Below, piece after piece: positions 11,193-21,920 of a stretch of 64,000 nucleotides of DNA. The stretch is from Spinacia oleracea (taxonomy: Eukaryota > Streptophyta > Magnoliopsida > Caryophyllales > Amaranthaceae), in the NCBI RefSeq assembly GCF_020520425.1, contig NC_079489.1, positions 90,810,810 through 90,874,809 on the forward strand. Direction: 5' to 3'. Within the stretch, counting starts at the first letter, position 1; every line of letters starts with the position of its first letter. Both the position numbers and the translations under genes were made by a program. The notes under the pieces were generated by a model. That model was not told the origin of the DNA, did no database searches, and saw only the letters and a list, made by a program, of their open reading frames with translations.

Positions 11193-11449
11193 GTTACGAG
11201 GTCGTAACTCGTGTCTTTTAAGGGGGGTAGAGTGCGGTAGAATTTCGCACTTTTTACCTTGTTTTCCCCTATTTTATGCTCAATTTAGTGCTTTCTATTG
11301 AATTTGCACTCATTATTGTCCTATTTAATCATATAAAGAGTACAACAACTTAAAATTTTTGCAAGTAAACGCATTAAAGTCTCATAAAGTCTCAAGTTTT
11401 GAGTTTGAATTTTGATTTCCGAACCCAAGTTTCGGGACGAAACTTCTTT

Positions 11450-11463
11450 TAAGGAGGGTAGAC
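11450..11463 (+). other. E1 polypurine tract
   Basis: AAGGAGGGTAGAC lies immediately before the TGTAATACC start of the 3' LTR, the place where plus-strand DNA priming occurs in gypsy elements. Confidence 0.75.
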
Positions 11464-11813
11464 TGTAATACCTCGTATTTTTATAATAATTATAAATATA
11501 TTTTCTTATATTTATAAAGTATTTTATGATTTTTAGAATTTATTGCACATTTAAATGTTATTTAAATGTATTTTAATTAATTAGAATATTTATTATTTTA
11601 ATTAATTACGAAATGAATTTAATTTTTGAGTCGGGAAATTTAATGGGTCGCAAGTAATATTAAAGGTTTGGGTTTTTAAATAAAGGTCCAACTCGTTTTA
11701 TTAGTCGAGCCCAATCAAAAGAATTTAATTCTAAGCTCTAGGCTAGCCCAATCATTTAATTGCTAAGCCCAATGTCAAATTTCCAAGCCTAGCCCACTAG
11801 GGATTTGAGAGCC

Positions 11814-11820
11814 TATAAAT
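11814..11820 (+). promoter_or_regulatory. TATA box of the E1 LTR
   Basis: TATAAAT in the context GCCTATAAATAGGACTC, about 350 bp into the LTR, before a CT-rich leader. Confidence 0.6.
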
Positions 11821-12201
11821 AGGACTCTCCTCATTAAATGATCCCCTTGTTTTTCATTAAAGCCTCTCTCTTTTTCTTGCCCCACACTCTTCCTCTCTCT
11901 CCTCTCTTGTGCCGGCTCACCCTCACCCGCACACCCGTACACGAGCACTTGTGTGCCGTGCCGTGCTGCATGCCTCGTTGCTCGCCCATCCCTCTCGCCC
12001 CCGCAGCCCGCCCAGCCAGCACGCCTTGCTGCTGGTGTTGTGCTGTTGTTTGTTGCTGGTGCGCTACTTCTCGCCCAGCCACACACACCCCTTGCCTCGT
12101 CTCTCTTGCTGCACACACAGCGCCAGCCCTCGCCTCGCCCCTCGTCCCACAGTGCAGCGCTGCCCCTGCTCGTAGCCCCTACCTCGCGCACACACGCACT
12201 C

Positions 12202-12204
<3 letters not shown>

Positions 12205-12243
<39 letters not shown>
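12205..12243. repeat. (TG)n microsatellite
   Basis: About 19 uninterrupted TG dinucleotides inside the E1 LTR leader. Confidence 0.95.
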
Positions 12244-12244
<1 letters not shown>

Positions 12245-13893
12245 CTTACTCCTATTCTATTTCGATTCCGTATTTAAATTATATTATTATTATTGTTTTG
12301 AATAATTAAAATGCTGGGAAATGGTTATGAACACCGTATTGTGATGTTTTACGTGTTTTAATTCTTGAGGCGTATTTTAATTATTAAAGCATGAATTTTC
12401 AGATTTGTTTATTTAATAAAGAATTGATTTTTGTGATGTTAAATTGGTTTTATTGGGAAATTCAAGTTATGGTTTTAACCTAGACCTAATGGGTCAATTG
12501 ATTAGCATAATTAGGTGATTAATTTATTTATGATAATCAATTATATTTTCAGATTTATAAAAAGGTCTAAAGTGTTGATTTTTATTGATTTTATGGATGG
12601 AAAAGTATGTTTTCATACTAGGGATTGGTTTTGCAAATTGAGACGATTAATTTATTAAACAACGATTTATTTCTAATTGTTATCAAGGTTTTATATTTTA
12701 TAAAGTTTCTGGAAATTTAATGAACATGGAAATAATTAAGGTTTCGTTATTTTGATGATAGCAGGTGATTTCTATGTAAGTGATCTTATTTGCAAAGTGG
12801 CCCCTACGCTTAGATATTCAAGGTACGTACAAGTCTAGGGCGACCACATTATTTGTCAAGGGACATTACATGATTGTTATTGATGTGAATTATATTATGT
12901 GAACTTGGTGGATTCATATTTTCTTTGGTGAACGATCATGTGAATTATTATTATTATTATGGGAATTATATATTTATTGATTGAACAAGCATGTTGGGAC
13001 TATTGGGAGTATGGATTTCATTGTCAATCATGTTGTTCAATATTTATGCATGTATGGTTTGGTTCACAGATTAATTATTTATTGTTATGCTATTGTACGG
13101 GAAGTCTAGCATACTTTTGAGCCAATTATTCGTACCTCTTTATACTATTTATTTTACCACATGTGAAGGGTTAGCTCACGTAAGCCACCGCACATGTAGG
13201 GTTCAGTTGGGAATGTTTATGAAATGAATTAGGATTTTGTCGTGCAAGGGCACAACCCTCATGTTAATGGGCATGATGTGGAATCTCACCTTTTGTGAGA
13301 AGGAACTTGGTAGTAATCGCAATACGTCTTGATGATTGATCACAAGTCCTAAAAAATTAAAGTGAGATTTTTTTGGTTGTCGTTTATTAATTGTATGTGT
13401 GTAAGTGTGTTCGAGTCTCGAGTTCACCATTAATAAAATGTTAATAAACGTAAAGTGCAACCAGAACAAGCTTCAAAACTCTTGGAACGTATATACCTTG
13501 AGTATGAACTGTGGGGGGAGACTTGCCGGAAAGCTTGATCTCCTACTAATGATACAAGATGTTGTTTCATTTAATTTATGTGCTGGAATTCCGTCGGTAT
13601 GGCCCGACACTCGGTATGGTCCGATTTTTATTATATTATTTATTATGGTGTTTGGTGGGCTCCCAACACCCTTCCTTTATGGAATGTTCTTTTGGCTCGT
13701 TCGAAGCTTATTCTAATTAAATTGTGAGTCAAGACTCGAGTCTTGTATTCATGATTTACTTGTTATCTATTAAATGGCTTTTGCATATTGATTAGTACTT
13801 TAGCGAGTGATGCACGTTTGTAGTTTTATTTCACTCTAACCTTGTAAGTACTCAGCTTTTGCTGACTACGTGCTTTGTGTCTTTTGGTCATGG

Positions 13894-13898
13894 CCTTT
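13894..13898. other. E2 target-site duplication, left (CCTTT)
   Basis: CCTTT abuts the TGTAGGGGGG end of E2 and is repeated exactly after the other LTR at 29175-29179. Confidence 0.9.
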
Positions 13899-15995
13899 TG
13901 TAGGGGGGTCTTTTTGAGCTCGCATCGCAAGTATGCTCTTTCCCTACAAGGGGCGGATCTTTAGAAAACCATTGTATTTTTGTACCTCGAAGGAGTCGCC
14001 ACCAAACGTTATTTAAAGTCTCGTTTGGAAAGACCGCAAGTGACTCTATTTTGGATAGGGCTTTGAATCCTCGAAACGGATGGGTGAGATCCGGGCACGG
14101 GAACGAGATTCTTATTCCGCGAGCTTTAGAAATTATTCGAGTACGTGACATAGCATTTTCGAAAATATACCCTAGATTAGACTATTTGGGTTTGAAATTT
14201 AGAGAAAATAGAATTTCTAATTGTATGGTGGTCACTTTGCTTTAAAGGTAATCTCAAGGAACCTAAGGTCGGTTTGTCCAAGAAATTATCTTCGTTACGC
14301 GTGATGTAACCTTGCATTTTGTTGTATTTAGCATGCATGGTGATGAAAGCAATAAAGAAAATAAAGCAACATCACAATTGTAAATGAGTGCGGAATTAGT
14401 AAATACAAGACCCCCTAGAAAAGGACTAGGGACTAGGTCCACATTGCCTAGAAGGACTAGGCAAGTAAAGATGCATAATTGAAATGCGGAATTGAAAGTG
14501 CGATATTGAAATTGCGGAATTGAAAGTGCGATATTAAAATTGCGGTATTGAAAGGTGCATAATCGAAATTGCGATATTGAAATTTGTACTTGGGCACATG
14601 AGATTCGAACGCCAAGTGGCTCCTTAAAAATAAGTGCGCCCGACACGAATTCAAAGCCAAAAATCTCAACTTGGGAGAAGTTGCTCATCCCAAAGTATCC
14701 TAGATTTTGCGTCTAGAACTTGAACTTGAAAGTTTGAATCTTGAAATATTGAACTTGAAATAATTGAACTTGAATTTGAAATATTGAACTTGTACTTGAA
14801 ATATTGAAACTTAAGAGACTTGAATCTCAAAGATCGGGCCTTTTAATGTTGAAAAGGTTAGATCTTTTATGTGCTCTTACTTTGAAGGGATCCTAGTTTA
14901 GGGAAGTAGTCATGAGCAACCCTAAACATTGTGGGATCTTGAAATTTGAAAACTTGAACTTGTATATTGAAAAATGGAGTCTTGAATCTCAAAAGACTAA
15001 ACCTTTAAAAGCTAGAAAGGTGTCATCTTTGATTACTCCATACTTGAAAGTGATTCTAGTTCAAAGAAGTGATTGCAAACAACTTTGAACATCCTTGAAT
15101 CTTGAAAGTTTGCATTTTTTTTATTTTGAAAAGTTTGGATTTTAAAAAGATTTATGATTGTTGCAAGTGACATTTTTAGTAATAAAAATGCCAACTTGCT
15201 AATCATTTTTGAAATAGGAAAATCAAAGAAACATGATTGGATATTGTGGGATTCGGAATTACCTATTTAGGTTTAGGCAAGAATTCCTTTTAGAGCTCCC
15301 AATTGCTTAGAACTTGAAATTTGTATGTGTTTTTGAAGGATTTTTGGACTTGAATTTGAGGCGTAATTTTTGTATTACGACGTTGTATCTTGAAGTTGCC
15401 TCCCTTAATGCTGAAAATTAGAGGGTATTTATAGGAAAAATAGCTGGAAACTTCCAGCCAATGCCAGAGCAGCACGTCAAACCAGCGCTGGGCGCTGGTG
15501 ACGTGGCATGAATGCCGCCAAAAAGGAGGAAAGATGTCGTCCTTGATTTGTCTTGTATGGGTGTACCTTCGTACGAATAGTACGATGCTTGGCATGTAGT
15601 GATTTCTTGGAGGTTAAAACTTGATTTTGCGTAAAAAAACAAGTCGTTGCGGGTTTTGAATTCCGGTTGTACGGGACGGGGCCCGGCTTGCTCGGTTTTG
15701 TGGGTCGGCGCCCGAATTTGACTTGCCTTATATGATTTTGAGTGGAAAAGGCCTAGTAAAACCAATGGAATGGTCTATCATATGAGATTGTACTTGGATT
15801 TTGAAATTGGTTTTTGAGAGTTGTATTTTGTACCGAGTTCCGGGAGGGGAACGGTCTCAGGGATTGGATTTTGAACCTTGTATTTTGGAGATGTTCTTAG
15901 CAATTGGGATTTCCGCACGGAGGTGCTCCAACCTCCTAGTAAGGATAATGGTATCGTCATCATCCCATCGGGGAGACACAAATTAGGTGTCTACA
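13899..15995 (-). repeat. E2 3' LTR
   Basis: On the minus strand it starts TGTAGACACCTAATTTG (15995) and ends CCCCCCTACA (13899). TATAAAT lies on the minus strand near 15426-15432. CCAGCGCTGGGCGCTGG (15482-15498) and an ACGTGGCA element (15501-15508) lie just upstream of it. It differs from the partner LTR by scattered substitutions and small indels. Open frames inside it come from repeated TTGAA-type sequence. Confidence 0.93.
13992..14001 (-). other. Primer-site-like decamer inside E2 3' LTR U5
   Basis: TGGCGACTCC on the minus strand, about 100 bp from the inner LTR end. The same decamer is at 27138-27147 in the other LTR. Confidence 0.7.
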
Positions 15996-16012
15996 GAAGC
16001 CCCCACTTTGAC
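15996..16012 (-). other. E2 polypurine tract
   Basis: The minus strand reads AAAGTGGGGGCTTC directly before the LTR start TGTAGACACC. Confidence 0.75.
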
Positions 16013-16234
16013 TGAGCGTTCGGTTAGGAAAGCGCAAGTCAAAGTATTTCGAAAGGGACGGAGAATGATCAAGATGTTCTGCAATCAAGAACATTCTTTG
16101 TACGCCGGTACCTGCACAAAACAAGCGTTAGAAAAAAAGGATAGAGTCTACCTCTGTTCGGCTGTGACGACGCCGGTTTGTACTTGTACTGTTCTTCCGC
16201 CATCGGTTCGGACGGAGCTTGGCATCGGAAATTT

Positions 16235-16330
16235 TGAATCTTGAATTTTGAATTTTTGAATCTTGAATTTTTGAATTTTTGAATCTTGAATTTTTAAATT
16301 TTAAATACTGAATTTTTGAATTTTGAATAC
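16235..16330. repeat. Low-complexity TTGAATTTT repeats
   Basis: A run of TTGAATTTTTGAATC-like units in the E2 3' UTR. Similar TTGAACTTGAAAT runs occur inside both LTRs (14720-14815 and 27895-27985). Confidence 0.8.
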
Positions 16331-16642
16331 CCGGAGTTGATCCGTTGGGGATGTGCTTTGCTGGGGATAAGAGCTTTTTCCTGGCTCTTAAGATTTTGAC
16401 ATTTCGGCTGACTTTCCTGGAGCTTGGGTCCGTTGGGAGTCGAGGGCCTGAGTCGTTGTATTTTTTGGACTTTGTATTCTTGAAATATTCATCTGTTTGT
16501 ACTGGGATATACGGGTGTATACCCGTATTTTCGATGGATGGCCTGATGCGACGTTTGATGCTTGGTGCGGAAGACCGTAGCAGTAAAGGACGCGCAATCA
16601 GCACGGGAGACCGCGCGCGGCAGAATCTACGCATGCAGCAGG

Positions 16643-16720
16643 CTGCGCCCAGCGCGGGCCTGGGCGCCTGGCGCGGGGCTGTGCTATAAAAGCACCCCTC
16701 GCCGTGCCATTTTGAGGCAC
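16643..16720 (+). promoter_or_regulatory. Putative promoter of the antisense gene in E2
   Basis: A GC-rich palindromic block (GCGCCCAGCGCGGGCCTGGG, 16646-16665) is followed 20 bp later by TATAAAA at 16685-16691 in the context GTGCTATAAAAGCACCC. A pyrimidine-rich leader follows, with an intron-like donor CAT/GTAAGT at 16799. The layout resembles the promoters of the E0 and E2 LTRs but points the opposite way, towards the + strand ORF. Confidence 0.6.
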
Positions 16721-17112
16721 GTTCACTTGAAATTCTTTGCTTTCCTCTCTCAAAGGTCGATTAGCCTCTCCCTTTGATCTTGTTCTCGTCTTGTCCATGT
16801 AAGTATTTCATGTTTTTTGCTTATGAAATTAACTCTAGGATTGCATGTAGTTTCGATTTTCTTGTACTTTGAAATGATGATTTCATGATAGTAGGCTTCT
16901 TGAATCTTGTAGAAAATTGTTTGGATAGCCACTTGAACTTGAACTGTTGGAACTTGTACACTTGAATTTTTTGAAAATTTTCTTGAATGTTGTACCTGGT
17001 GCTTGTAGATAGTGGTCTCACTGGTGACCTTGCGGGGTCTCAGGTAGAGAATAGGCTAGGATACCTAAATATTGTTTGTAGAGTTTTGGAACACGGGTTT
17101 CGGCATGAGTAA

Positions 17113-18214
17113 CACTTTTTCTTGAGTTTTGAAAGATATTTGGGCTTGAAGCCCCCACTTTTGAGTGCTGTTGTATATGGCAGAGGGGTGGATTTGTCCC
17201 TCCTTGTCACCTACTTTGCTGGGCTTGATGTTCCCAAAGTTTTCCGCTTGAGGGCCTTGAGTTTTTGTATCTTTACTCGCTTCCTCTTTTCGAAGCAGGG
17301 GTTTGGCAATGGCGATGCCTCCCTAATAGAGATTGTAGAGAAGTTTGCTAATGGTCGGGACTCAATGCCGCTTGTGATTGGGGAAACATTGTTGGGGCTT
17401 GACTTGTTGAAGTCGGATCCCTCTTCTTTGCCATCGGGAAGTCCGGTGTTACTCCAAGTAAGAATCTGGAGCTTTCTTGTATGTTGAATTTGTACTTGTA
17501 TTTGAATTTTGAATGTTGAATTTTGAAATTTGTTCTTGTATACTCCCCAAGGTTTTGCTTATGGAGAGGCTCATGCTGGTGGCACCACCGGAGAACATGG
17601 AGAGCTATAATAGGAAAGGGTTCACTGTGCGGCCCATGATGTATGGCCGGCTTTCATTGGATGAGTGGCGATGCGCACTCTCTGGAATTGAATCTTGTAT
17701 AATGTGGGTAGTTCCTTGGTGGGGAATTGCTGCCATGAGAAATGCCTCTGATTCTACTACTCTGAGGGTGCCAAGCCTCACAACGCTGGTCTTCTACTCG
17801 CCTGCTAGAGTGATAAGACAGTATGGCTTGAAACAGGAGATCTCGGACTGTGCTGAAGAGAACCCGAAACCTGTTGCGTTGAATGCCAATCGGCTTGAAG
17901 TTTGGAGGCGGTATTGGGTCGCCAAACCATTCTTGAGCATCCAGTTCCCACCTGAGTCAGTTACTTTGTCTGCGGGGTACATTGTATGGATGAGAGGCCT
18001 AAGCCAGAGGGACATTTCTCTCTCCGGACCAGCTAGAGTCCGAGGTTCTAGAGCTAGACGTCCTGCATCAACTAACTATGAAGAAGGTGACGGGAGTGTG
18101 GCTCATCCGATGCTTGACCGTTCGGAGTCAAAAGGAGGTTCGTCGTCCTCCCGTCTTGGAAGTCTAGCAAGTTCCCTCTCCCGCCGCATGGGCAAGGAGA
18201 AGATTGATGATTGA
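17113..18214 (+). CDS. Plant mobile domain (PMD) protein, antisense extra ORF of E2; one intron, 5' end unresolved
   Basis: The + strand, opposite to gag-pol, encodes the C-terminal part of a plant mobile domain. Exon 1 (17113-17457) has RALSFCIFTRFLFSKQGFGN, LVIGETLLGLDLL and GSPVLLQ. Exon 2 (17552-18214) has VLLMERL, MWVVPWWGI and YSPARVIRQYGLKQ, then a serine/arginine-rich tail. The halves are in different frames, but GTAAGA at 17458 and CCAAG at 17550-17551 join them in phase as a 94-bp intron. No ATG is in frame in exon 1; a leader intron (donor 16799) may bring one in, or the 5' end has decayed. Antisense ORFs of this kind are known from Tat/Retand elements. PMD also occurs in host silencing factors of the MAIN family, so a role in countering silencing is possible but inferred. 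Confidence 0.75.
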
Positions 18215-18621
18215 TTGGGGGAGGAGTCAGGGGATAGTACTCAAGGTGCCATGACTCGAGAGCATAGTCGCCCGACCCTAGATCTTTGTAGGCTAAATGT
18301 GTTTGAAATTGTTTTGGAAAGAATTGTGTTTAGAATGTGTGTGGAAAATGTGTTTAGAAAATGTGTTTAGGAAGTGAAAAGGCTTTGAACTTTGCTTCAC
18401 TTGATCCTGACTTTGTATTTGAATTAGCTTTGAAGGCCTTAGAGCCAAAGAGAAAGTTATTGTGTTAAATTCCGCTTGAACATGCTTTGCTTTGAATTGG
18501 CACATTTGGAATAAAGACAACAATAATTGAGTTTTGAGATTTGATTTGACTTTTAGGATGCCCTTAATTGAGGAAATTTTGAATTTTTTGTATTAAAGTG
18601 GTCGGGCCTCGAAATGAGGTT

Positions 18622-18661
18622 GCCTACGTGTCCCGTTAGGGAATCAGGCCAGACGTAGTTC
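18622..18661 (-). other. Conserved 3'-UTR hairpin motif of Tat elements (E2 copy)
   Basis: GCCTACGTGTCC (18622-18633), GGAATCAGG (18640-18648) and ACGTAGTTC (18653-18661) lie about 50 nt past the pol stop. CTACGT and ACGTAG can pair. E0 keeps the same three blocks in the same order at 4217-4270. Confidence 0.75.
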
Positions 18662-18711
18662 TGACTACCTTACAGGACTTTGAATTGGATTCTTGAATTT
18701 TAACATGGAAC

Positions 18712-21700
18712 TTAGACATAGAACTTCTTGAGTTGATCGAGGTTGGTCAGAGATCTGAATTCTGTTCCATCGACGTCTGTTAGTTCGACTGCTCCCTCGG
18801 AGAGGATCTTCTTGACAATGTACGGGCCTGCCCAATTGGGTTTGAATTTTCCCCTTGGGTCCATGGTGCTTTTGCGAAGGGCTTTCAGGACAAGCTCGCC
18901 TTCCTTGATGTTTCGGGTTCTGACCCTTTTGTTGAAATGTCTGGCCACTCGTCGCTGATAGACTTGTACATGGTGAGCGGCTTGAAGCCGACGCTCATCG
19001 AGCATGACTAGCTCGTCATATCTTGCTTGTACCCATGCAGCTTCTCGGATTTTGCTTTCGAGGACTATCCTTAGAGAAGGTATCTCCAGCTCGATAGGTT
19101 GTACTGCTTCCATTCCATAGACCAATGAAAATGGAGTTGCACCAGTTGAAGTGCGAATTGAAGTTCGATACCCCCACAATGCGAAATGCAGCTTCAGGGG
19201 CCAGTCCTTGTAATTGGTAGTCATTTTCATGATGATGGTCTTGACATTCTTGTTGGCTGCTTCGACTGCCCCATTGGTTTTTGGGCGATAAGGCGAGGAG
19301 CGATGATGTTGAATCTTGTACTCGGTGAATAGGTCTTTACACTCTACTTGAAAATGGGTTCCCTGGTTACTGATGAACTCGTGAGGAACGCCGTATCTGC
19401 ATATGATGTTTTCTTGTATGAACTGGGCCACTTTCTTGGAACCCAATACTTTGAATGATCTGGCCTCGGCCCATTTGGTGAAGTAGCCGATAGCAACTAG
19501 TATGAACTCATGACCCCCTGTGCCCGTTGGAGTGACTTTGCCGATGACGTCGATACCCCAGGCTGAGAATGGCCACGGTGATGATTGAGAGTATAGCAAT
19601 GATGAAGGAGTGTGCTTCAGATTCGCACACCTTTGACAGGTAGGACATTTCTTGACAAAGAAGTAACAATTCCGTTCGAGGGTAGTCCAGTAGTATTGTG
19701 CCCTGATGATCTTGAGGGCTAGCATCTTCCCGTTCATGTGGGTGCCACAGACTCCAGCATGTATGTTGTCTATGACTCTTTGTGCTTCGTGCTTGTCAAC
19801 ACATCGGAGGTTAGGACCGCCAAGGGACCTTTTGTATAGAATGTCGCCTTCTATGACGAAGTTGGGTGACTGTAGTCGTAGAGCCCTTTGATTTTTGCTT
19901 GAAAAGTGTGGGGGATACTCTGAATTTTGTAGATAGCTTTGAATGTCTGTAAACCAAGGTTCATCCCCGTCTTGCTCGACGTTGTCAATAGCGTGGACAT
20001 ATGCTGCTTCTTGACGTGTTTCAATTGTAAGTGGTATTTCAGCCATGCCATTTGGGATGTTGATCATTGAGGCCAGTTTTGCCAGTGCATCGGCGAATTG
20101 ATTCTCCTCTCTCGGGAGGTATGTATAGCGAAGCTCTTCTATTTGTTCAGAGAGCTGCTCAAGATAGGACTGGTATGGAGCCAAGCTCTCACCCCTTACT
20201 TTCCATTCGCCGGAAATTTGATTGATGATTAGGGAAGAATCCCCGTACACTCGAAGTTTCTGGACACCCAATGCTAAGGCGGCTTCCAGGCCCATGATGC
20301 ATGCTTCATATTCTGTCGCATTGTTTGTGACGTTGAATTGCAGTTTTGCTGATATAGGAATGTGAGTGCCATCTGAGGCTACTAGAATTACTCCAACACC
20401 ACACCCGTTCTGATTCGAAGCACCGTCGAAATGCATTGACCAACTGTCATCACTGGTCATTAGGATTTGCTCATCGGGTAAGTCGTAATCCTCCTCTTCT
20501 GCCTCGACGGGACAGTCGTCTAGGAAGTCTGAGACTTCTGAACCCTTGATAGGCTTCTGCGGGATGTATTTGAGATCGAATTCTGCTAACATGACCAACC
20601 ACCTGGACAATCGTCCGTTGAAAGCTGGTTTTTCTAATAGATACTTGAGAGGATCCGCTTTGCTGATCACATGTACTGTATGGGAGAGCATGTAGTGTCG
20701 TAGTTTCTTTGTGGCCCAAACCAAGGCGATGCTGAGTTTCTCTAGCTGAGTGTACTTGGTCTCGTACTCGATCAGTTTTTTGCTTATGTAGTATACGGCG
20801 TTCTCCTTGCCTTCAACTTCCTGGGCGAGCATAGCCCCTACTGCTGAATTTGTGGTTGTGAGGTAGAGCCTGAGGGGAATCCCTGGCATGGCTGGCTTTA
20901 GCACTGGTGGGTTGGAAAGGTAATCCTTGATAGCGTCAAATGCATGCTGACAATCGTCATCCCACACTTTGGGCTCACTTTTTCGGAGCTTTCGAAATAC
21001 CGGTTCACAGATCATTGTGAGTCTTGAAATGAACCTACTGATGTATTGTAGTCTGCCGAGAAAACCCCGACTTTCCTTTTCATTCGTTGGTGGTTGCATC
21101 TCGAGTATTGCTTTGATTTTCGAAGGATCAGCCTCTATGCCCCGGGAGCTGATAACATATTCGAGTAACTTGCCTGACGTTACCTCGAATGCACACTTTT
21201 GCGGATTGAGCCTCATGTTGTATTGCGTGAGCCTGTTGAAAAACTTTCGAAGTACTGAGGTATGCTCGTGTCGCTCTTTGGATTTGACAATCATGTCGTC
21301 GACATATACCTCAATTTCCCTGTGAATCATATCGCTCATGATGGTTGTGGCTGTTCTTTGATAGGTTGCTCCTGCGTTCTTTAGTCCGAACGGCATAACT
21401 GTATAGCAATATGTACCCCACTGAGTGATAAAGGTTGTCTTCTCCATGTCCTCCTCTGCCATGGGAATATGATTGTAGCCTGCATACCTGTCCATAAAAG
21501 AGGGTAAGGCATGATTTGCGGTGTTGTCGATCAGGATGTCGATGTGGGGTAATGGAAAACCGTCTTTAGGGCTGGCCCTGTTAAGATCTATGTAGTCCAC
21601 ACACATTCGTACTTTGCCATCCTTCTTTGGAACTGGGACGACATTTGCAATCCATTCTGGATACTTTGCTTCTCGAATAAACTCGGCCTCTAGCTGCTTG

Positions 21701-21909
21701 GATACCTCTTCTTGAATTTTGAGGGAAACGTCCGGTTTCAAGCGACGGAGTTTCTGCTTGATGGGCTTTGAACCTGGAATAAGGGGAATTGTATGTTGAC
21801 CGATGCTTGGATCAACCCCTGGTATATCATGATAGGACCATGCGAACACGTCTATGTACTCCGAAAGTAGCTTGATAAGATCATCCCGCTCTGCTTGAGA
21901 TAGAGTCAA
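18712..21909 (-). CDS. E2 pol: RT, RNase H, second RNase H, integrase (1065 aa)
   Basis: This is an uninterrupted pol reading frame. RT covers about residues 50-270, with FMD (Asp140) and YVDD (202-205). The first RNase H (345-440) is degenerate, as usual in Tat elements. The second, archaeal-like RNase H (490-615) keeps Asp495, Glu533, Asp557 and Asp607. Integrase has the zinc ligands His717, His724, Cys755 and Cys758. Of the acidic triad, Asp787 and Glu883 are present, but the middle position reads S-N-Q-G with Asn848 where Asp is expected. That single change should abolish strand transfer. There is no chromodomain. The frame normally continues from gag-protease; here the upstream part is broken, so ATG at 21909 is only the first methionine of the open stretch. 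Confidence 0.9.
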   Translation of the reverse strand: MTLSQAERDDLIKLLSEYIDVFAWSYHDIPGVDPSIGQHTIPLIPGSKPIKQKLRRLKPDVSLKIQEEVSKQLEAEFIREAKYPEWIANVVPVPKKDGKVRMCVDYIDLNRASPKDGFPLPHIDILIDNTANHALPSFMDRYAGYNHIPMAEEDMEKTTFITQWGTYCYTVMPFGLKNAGATYQRTATTIMSDMIHREIEVYVDDMIVKSKERHEHTSVLRKFFNRLTQYNMRLNPQKCAFEVTSGKLLEYVISSRGIEADPSKIKAILEMQPPTNEKESRGFLGRLQYISRFISRLTMICEPVFRKLRKSEPKVWDDDCQHAFDAIKDYLSNPPVLKPAMPGIPLRLYLTTTNSAVGAMLAQEVEGKENAVYYISKKLIEYETKYTQLEKLSIALVWATKKLRHYMLSHTVHVISKADPLKYLLEKPAFNGRLSRWLVMLAEFDLKYIPQKPIKGSEVSDFLDDCPVEAEEEDYDLPDEQILMTSDDSWSMHFDGASNQNGCGVGVILVASDGTHIPISAKLQFNVTNNATEYEACIMGLEAALALGVQKLRVYGDSSLIINQISGEWKVRGESLAPYQSYLEQLSEQIEELRYTYLPREENQFADALAKLASMINIPNGMAEIPLTIETRQEAAYVHAIDNVEQDGDEPWFTDIQSYLQNSEYPPHFSSKNQRALRLQSPNFVIEGDILYKRSLGGPNLRCVDKHEAQRVIDNIHAGVCGTHMNGKMLALKIIRAQYYWTTLERNCYFFVKKCPTCQRCANLKHTPSSLLYSQSSPWPFSAWGIDVIGKVTPTGTGGHEFILVAIGYFTKWAEARSFKVLGSKKVAQFIQENIICRYGVPHEFISNQGTHFQVECKDLFTEYKIQHHRSSPYRPKTNGAVEAANKNVKTIIMKMTTNYKDWPLKLHFALWGYRTSIRTSTGATPFSLVYGMEAVQPIELEIPSLRIVLESKIREAAWVQARYDELVMLDERRLQAAHHVQVYQRRVARHFNKRVRTRNIKEGELVLKALRKSTMDPRGKFKPNWAGPYIVKKILSEGAVELTDVDGTEFRSLTNLDQLKKFYV

Positions 21910-21920
21910 ACCAATCTGAA

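Larger units (their letters stand above)
11464..13898 (+). repeat. E1 3' LTR, first part (split by E2)
   Basis: Starts TGTAATACCTCG after the polypurine tract. TATAAAT is at 11814-11820, followed by a pyrimidine- and GC-rich leader (11860-12200) and a long (TG)n tract. The CTCAGCTTTTGCTGACTACG block near 13851 is typical of chromovirus U5. E2 is inserted after 13898, and the LTR resumes at 29175. Open frames over 11775-12310 are low-complexity leader and are not called as genes. Confidence 0.8.

Noticed and set aside
11775..12309. Overlapping long frames on both strands around 11.8-12.3 kb
   Set aside because: This is a GC- and CT-rich LTR leader with a (TG)n tract. All frames stay open by composition, and the Cys/Val runs come from the microsatellite.
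19706..21325. + strand ORFs opposite E2 pol
   Set aside because: They are shadows of the minus-strand pol gene with no domain content. The PMD gene at 17113-18214 is the only supported antisense ORF.
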